Assembly (NCBI RefSeq): GCF_014205215.1
Contig: NZ_JACHNC010000001.1
Location: 8,056,501 to 8,120,500, forward strand
Origin: Actinoplanes lobatus
GTDB lineage: Bacteria > Actinomycetota > Actinomycetes > Mycobacteriales > Micromonosporaceae
Reading direction: 5' to 3'
DNA length: 64,000 nt
The position numbers were made by a program, and so were the translations under genes. The notes under the pieces were generated by a model that was not told where the DNA came from, searched no databases, and saw only the letters and a program-made list of their open reading frames with translations. This document shows positions 60,243-64,000 of this stretch, in pieces; within the stretch, counting starts at the first letter, position 1, and every line of letters starts with the position of its first letter.

Positions 60243-63200
60243 GTGATCACTGGTCTGCTGCTGGACGCTGCCGGGTTCGAAATGCAGGTCGGCGGCGAGC
60301 CGGTGGGTGCCCGCCGGAAACTGGACACCGCCGACGTGGAGTTGCTCCAGGGCGTGGCGGGCCGGTATGTCGAGGCGATACACGCCCGCGCGGACGACGC
60401 GGTGTTCGTGGGGCTGGGCCGGGAATTGTTCGCGTGGCTCGACGGCGGCGGCGAAATGCTGAGCGTGCGGTTGGAACGCGCCACGGCACCGCTGGTGTTC
60501 GAGGTGCGGGCGCCGCAGTCACCGTCGGCGGCCGGGTGGGCGGTGCTGCGGGCGCCGTGGGAGGTCCTCGCCGACCAGGGTGGATTTCTTGCCGCGGACG
60601 GGCTGCGGCGCTTCGAGGTGGTCCGCCGACTGGGGACGCCTGTCGCCGCTCCGCCGCTGGACGACCTCCGGCTCGGGTTGATGTTCATGGCGTCGGCGCC
60701 GCGCGGCCAGCACGAACTCGACTTCGAAGCCGAGGAGTCCGCCATCCTGACCGCGGTCGGCGACACCCGGGTGGATCTGGTCGTGGACGACACCGGCGAC
60801 CCGGAGCAGCTCGGGCTGCGGTGGGCCGACCTCGGCGGCCTCCCGGTACTGCACCTGTCCTGCCACGGGGTGAACAACTGGCAGACGACGCCGGACGGGC
60901 CCCGAGTGCCGGTGCTGATGATGGAGAACGAGGTCGGCGACGGCCAGGCGGTCACCGCGGCGGACCTGATCCGGCGACTGTCGCCCATGCCGCGGCTGAT
61001 GGTCGTCTCGGCCTGCCTGACGGCCACGGCGGCGGACGAGGTCGGGCATCTGCCCGGCGGGCCGGACCACCGCTCTCCCGGTGCTCCGGACAGCGGCGGA
61101 GCGGCCCAGGGCGAAGTGGCGCATTCGCTGTCCACCAGCCTGGTGCGTGCCGGGGTGCCCGCGGTGATCGGCTGGGACGGTTCGGTCACCGACGGCGCCG
61201 CGACCCTGTTCTCGCAGCACCTCTACAAGCAGCTCGGACTGCGACAGGAGCTTGCGGCCGCGGTGGGTGACGCGCGCCGCCAGCTCATGGCGTGCGAGCA
61301 CCCGCGATTGCGGGCGGATTGGCATCTGGCCCGGATCTGGCTGGGCCCACCGGGCGGCGGTCCAGCGGTGGGTGGGAAACGCCGGCGGCAGCTGATGCCG
61401 GCATTGCACGGTACGAAGACGTTCCTGGACCTCAAGCGGCGTCATGTTCCGGTGGCCACGGCGGAGATGTTCGTCGGCCGGCGTCAGGAGATGCAGCACG
61501 TCCTGCGGGTGCTGCGCGGTGGCGAGCGGGCCGGGGTGTTGCTGCACGGGCAGGGCCGATTGGGAAAGTCGAGCCTCGCGGCGCGGTTGGCGGACCGGTT
61601 CACCGACCACGCGGTGGCGGTGGTGTTCGGTGACTACACGGCGATGGGTGTGCTGGACGCGATCGCGGCCGCGGTGGAGGACAACCCGGCGGCCCGGTCG
61701 TTGATCGAGAAGCGGCGAGCAGAGGTCCGCGACCAGCCGGAGGCGCTGCGATGGGTGCTGGTGGACCTGTTGTCCGGTCCGTGCGACCAATCCGGCGACG
61801 GGCAGCGGCCACTCCTGCTGATCATCGACGACCTGGAGCAGATCCTCGACTCGCGACCGGACGGTCCACATCAGCTGGTCGCCGGACATGCGCCGGTACT
61901 GGCGGCGGTGCTGGCGGCCTTCGTTCCCGGCCGGGGTGACAGCCGCCTGGTGATGACCAGCCGATTCACGTTCACGTTGGACGAGCTACAGGAGCGGTTG
62001 GAGCCGGTGCAGTTGGCGCCGTTGTCCCCGGTGGCGCAACAGAAGCTGGCGGTGCGGCACCAGGCGGTGCCGACGGAGCGGCTGCGGGAGTCCCGGGCCG
62101 GGCTGGCGGCCCGGGCGGTGGCGGTCAGCGGGGGCAATCCGGGTCTACAGGATCTGGTCGCGTTGCGGCTGGTCTACAGCCCTCAGGTCGATCAGGACCG
62201 TGCCGAGCGGGCCGTCGCCGATATGGAGTCCTACCTGAAACGCGGTGATCTGCCTGCCGACGCCGATATCCGCGCTTTCGTGGAGAATCTGGCGCTGGAC
62301 GCGCTGATCGAGCAGGCCGGCGATGCTCACATCGCCCTGCTGCGGGCGCTGACCCTGTTCGAGATGCCCATTCCGACAGCGGTCACCGACGTGCTGAGCA
62401 CCCGCACCGGCGGGTCAGCGCAGCGATTGTGCGGCCTGGGGCTGGCCGACGTCTTCCCCGATGTCGGTAACCACGAAGACACCGCCATCGCGGTCAACGC
62501 ACTGGCCGCCGGCCGCATCATCAAGCTGACCGAAGCTGAGCGGGTCGAGCTGGCCGGTGTGGTGGTACAGCCGTTGCTGGCCGCGTGGGGCGACCCCGAA
62601 GAGCGACCCGACTGGAACCCGGTCCTGGACGTGCAGCTGGCCCGGCTGGCAGTGCTGGCCGATGATGCGGCGGTGACCGCGCTCTCCGCCCCGGACGCGG
62701 TACACGCCTTGCTTGCCGGTCCGGCGGAACACGCTCTGACGCTCGGGCAGCAGGCCATCGCCGTGCTCGATCGGCACGCCGCCCCTGTGCCTGTGTTCTT
62801 GCTGCGCCGCGCCGCCGGGGCGGCCCAGCTTTGCGGTGAGGGTGACATTGCGGCCGCACTGTTCGATCGAGCCGTCGAGCACGCCGCCAGCCATGGGGTC
62901 GCGGCCGACCCACTGGAACACGCCCGGGTCAGCGTTGAGTACGCCGGGCTGATGGTCACGCGGGGAAAGCTGGAACAGGCCGAACAGCTGCTGTTTCAAG
63001 CCCATGACGTGTTCGCCGCTGCCGGATCCGAGGGTGACGTGGCGGATACCTGGGCCAAAATCGCCAATATCAGGCACCAATGCGGCGAATACGATGAAGC
63101 ACTCCGCATCCACCGCGAAGTCCAGCTACCCGTCTACGAACGACTCGGCGACGCTAAATCCGCCGCAATGACGTGGGGGCACATCGCCGACAACCTGTAC

Positions 63201-64000
63201 CAGCGCGGCGAATACGACGAAGCACTCCGCATCCGCCGCGAAGTCCAGCTACCCGTCTACGAACGACTCGGCGACACCCGTTCCGCCGCAATTGCCTGGG
63301 GCAAGATCGCCGACGACCTGTACCGGCGCCGGGATCACGAGGCAGCACTGCGGATCTATCGGGAGAAGACGCTGCCGGCCTTCGAACGACTCGGTGACAC
63401 CCGTAACACCGCGAGAGCCTGGAGCAGCATCGCTGACATCCACTATCAACGCGGCGAATACGACGAAACACTCCGCATCCGCTGCGAAGTCCAACTACCC
63501 GTCTACGAACGACTCGGCGACACCCGTTCCGCCGCAATTACCTGGGGAAACATCGCTGACATCCACTATCAACGCGGCGAATACGACGAAGCACTCCGCA
63601 TCCGCCACGAAGTTGAGATGCCGGTCTACGAACGACTCGGCGACACTCGATCCGCCGCGATCACCTGGACCCAGATCGCCGACGACCTGCACCGGCGCGG
63701 AGATCCCGAGGAAGCACTCCGCATTCATCGGGAGAAAGCGCTGCCGGCCTTCGAACGCCTTGGCAATGCCCGCAATGCCGCGAGCTGCTGGGGCAGCATC
63801 GCTGACATTCTGTTCGAGCGGGGTGAGTACGCCGAAGCGCTCCGCATCCGCCGGCACGAAATCCTTCCTGCCGTGGAACGGCTGAACCACCTGGAGGGTA
63901 TCGCCGACATCAACTGGGGTATCGCGGAGATCTACGTGGAACTTGAAGATTTCCAAGCCGCGAAACCTCACCTGGCCGAGGCGTTCCAAATCCTCGACCA
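60243..64000 (+). CDS. CHAT peptidase-NTPase-TPR protein (runs off the right edge)
   Basis: At least 1252 residues; no stop in the window. Residues 1-370 end in a CHAT (caspase-HetF) domain: LPVLHLSCHGVN holds catalytic His 208 and LMVVSACLTATAAD holds catalytic Cys 258, and LVRAGVPAVIGWDG is the typical close. Residues 405-700 are a P-loop NTPase of STAND/NACHT type: MFVGRRQEMQHVLRVL, Walker A GQGRLGKSS (Lys 442), Walker B LLLIIDDLEQIL. After a helical stretch, seven 41-residue TPR units start at residue 948 and run to the edge. GTG 60243 has GGGAGG 7 bases upstream. It should be a proteolytic effector switched on by ligand binding to the TPR or NTPase. The next genes are not visible. Confidence 0.9.
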   Translation, partial: MITGLLLDAAGFEMQVGGEPVGARRKLDTADVELLQGVAGRYVEAIHARADDAVFVGLGRELFAWLDGGGEMLSVRLERATAPLVFEVRAPQSPSAAGWAVLRAPWEVLADQGGFLAADGLRRFEVVRRLGTPVAAPPLDDLRLGLMFMASAPRGQHELDFEAEESAILTAVGDTRVDLVVDDTGDPEQLGLRWADLGGLPVLHLSCHGVNNWQTTPDGPRVPVLMMENEVGDGQAVTAADLIRRLSPMPRLMVVSACLTATAADEVGHLPGGPDHRSPGAPDSGGAAQGEVAHSLSTSLVRAGVPAVIGWDGSVTDGAATLFSQHLYKQLGLRQELAAAVGDARRQLMACEHPRLRADWHLARIWLGPPGGGPAVGGKRRRQLMPALHGTKTFLDLKRRHVPVATAEMFVGRRQEMQHVLRVLRGGERAGVLLHGQGRLGKSSLAARLADRFTDHAVAVVFGDYTAMGVLDAIAAAVEDNPAARSLIEKRRAEVRDQPEALRWVLVDLLSGPCDQSGDGQRPLLLIIDDLEQILDSRPDGPHQLVAGHAPVLAAVLAAFVPGRGDSRLVMTSRFTFTLDELQERLEPVQLAPLSPVAQQKLAVRHQAVPTERLRESRAGLAARAVAVSGGNPGLQDLVALRLVYSPQVDQDRAERAVADMESYLKRGDLPADADIRAFVENLALDALIEQAGDAHIALLRALTLFEMPIPTAVTDVLSTRTGGSAQRLCGLGLADVFPDVGNHEDTAIAVNALAAGRIIKLTEAERVELAGVVVQPLLAAWGDPEERPDWNPVLDVQLARLAVLADDAAVTALSAPDAVHALLAGPAEHALTLGQQAIAVLDRHAAPVPVFLLRRAAGAAQLCGEGDIAAALFDRAVEHAASHGVAADPLEHARVSVEYAGLMVTRGKLEQAEQLLFQAHDVFAAAGSEGDVADTWAKIANIRHQCGEYDEALRIHREVQLPVYERLGDAKSAAMTWGHIADNLYQRGEYDEALRIRREVQLPVYERLGDTRSAAIAWGKIADDLYRRRDHEAALRIYREKTLPAFERLGDTRNTARAWSSIADIHYQRGEYDETLRIRCEVQLPVYERLGDTRSAAITWGNIADIHYQRGEYDEALRIRHEVEMPVYERLGDTRSAAITWTQIADDLHRRGDPEEALRIHREKALPAFERLGNARNAASCWGSIADILFERGEYAEALRIRRHEILPAVERLNHLEGIADINWGIAEIYVELEDFQAAKPHLAEAFQILD
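63084..63944 (+). repeat. seven 123-bp tandem repeats encoding TPR units
   Basis: Seven units of 123 bp (41 residues) start at 63084. Their DNA is highly alike, e.g. the stretch reading EVQLPVYERLGDTRSAAI in units 2 and 4. Units 1 and 4, 2 and 5, and 3 and 6 resemble each other most, so a three-unit block of 369 bp has been duplicated. The last unit is more diverged. Base composition is lower in GC than the rest of the gene. Confidence 0.85.

Overview
The window is typical high-GC actinobacterial DNA: strong G/C bias at third codon positions, many GTG starts, ATGA or GTGA stop/start overlaps inside operons, LacI/CUT1 sugar loci without their own ATPase, and an ECF41-type sigma factor. The gene families, and a short translated element beginning MSELASES, suggest Micromonosporaceae (Actinoplanes-like). 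No rRNA, tRNA or CRISPR array was seen.

Layout. 1-8500 holds small regulatory and resistance units: the end of a ROK-type gene, an ECF41 sigma factor divergent from an amidohydrolase, an MFS exporter and threonine-synthase-like enzyme divergent from a TetR regulator with two palindromic operators, and a MarR regulator divergent from a flavin reductase-acetyltransferase fusion. 8600-12400 is a basic amino acid decarboxylase divergent from an APC permease. 13000-18200 carries an ArsR-type regulator, a PLDc_N/SHOCT membrane protein and a two-gene conflict module (EACC1-like protein plus a caspase/transmembrane/WD40 protein). 19600-30400 is a polysaccharide-use locus: GH64 glucanase, LacI regulator, CUT1 ABC importer, GH78 rhamnosidase and GH3 enzyme.

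30400-37200 contains a degenerate tandem repeat, an XRE/TPR regulator followed by three tightly overlapping small genes, a serine hydrolase/MerR operon and two CNNM/CorC-type membrane proteins joined by a 26-codon mini-ORF. 37200-42050 is one large DUF4011/SF1 helicase with a C-terminal nuclease domain, of a kind linked to phage defence. 42100-51500 is an exopolysaccharide cluster: Wzz/BY-kinase, flippase and ligase on the plus strand; FlaA1/CapD-type dehydratase, aminotransferase, sugar phosphotransferase, NeuD/PglD-type acyltransferase and glycosyltransferase on the minus strand. The minus-strand set has every step needed for a bacillosamine-type amino sugar.

51600-59900 has an NhaC antiporter, a secreted lysozyme-like/FG-GAP protein, a steroid-dehydrogenase-like flavoprotein with a divergent TetR gene and operator, a glycosyltransferase, and a rifampicin-monooxygenase-like flavoprotein preceded by a leader peptide and hairpin resembling a translational attenuator. 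59982-60215 is a GC-rich 33-bp minisatellite. The window ends inside a CHAT peptidase-NTPase-TPR protein whose TPR units are near-identical 123-bp repeats.

The strongest candidates for undescribed biology are the EACC1/caspase/WD40 module, the CHAT/NTPase/TPR protein with its repeats, and the leader-hairpin upstream of the monooxygenase.
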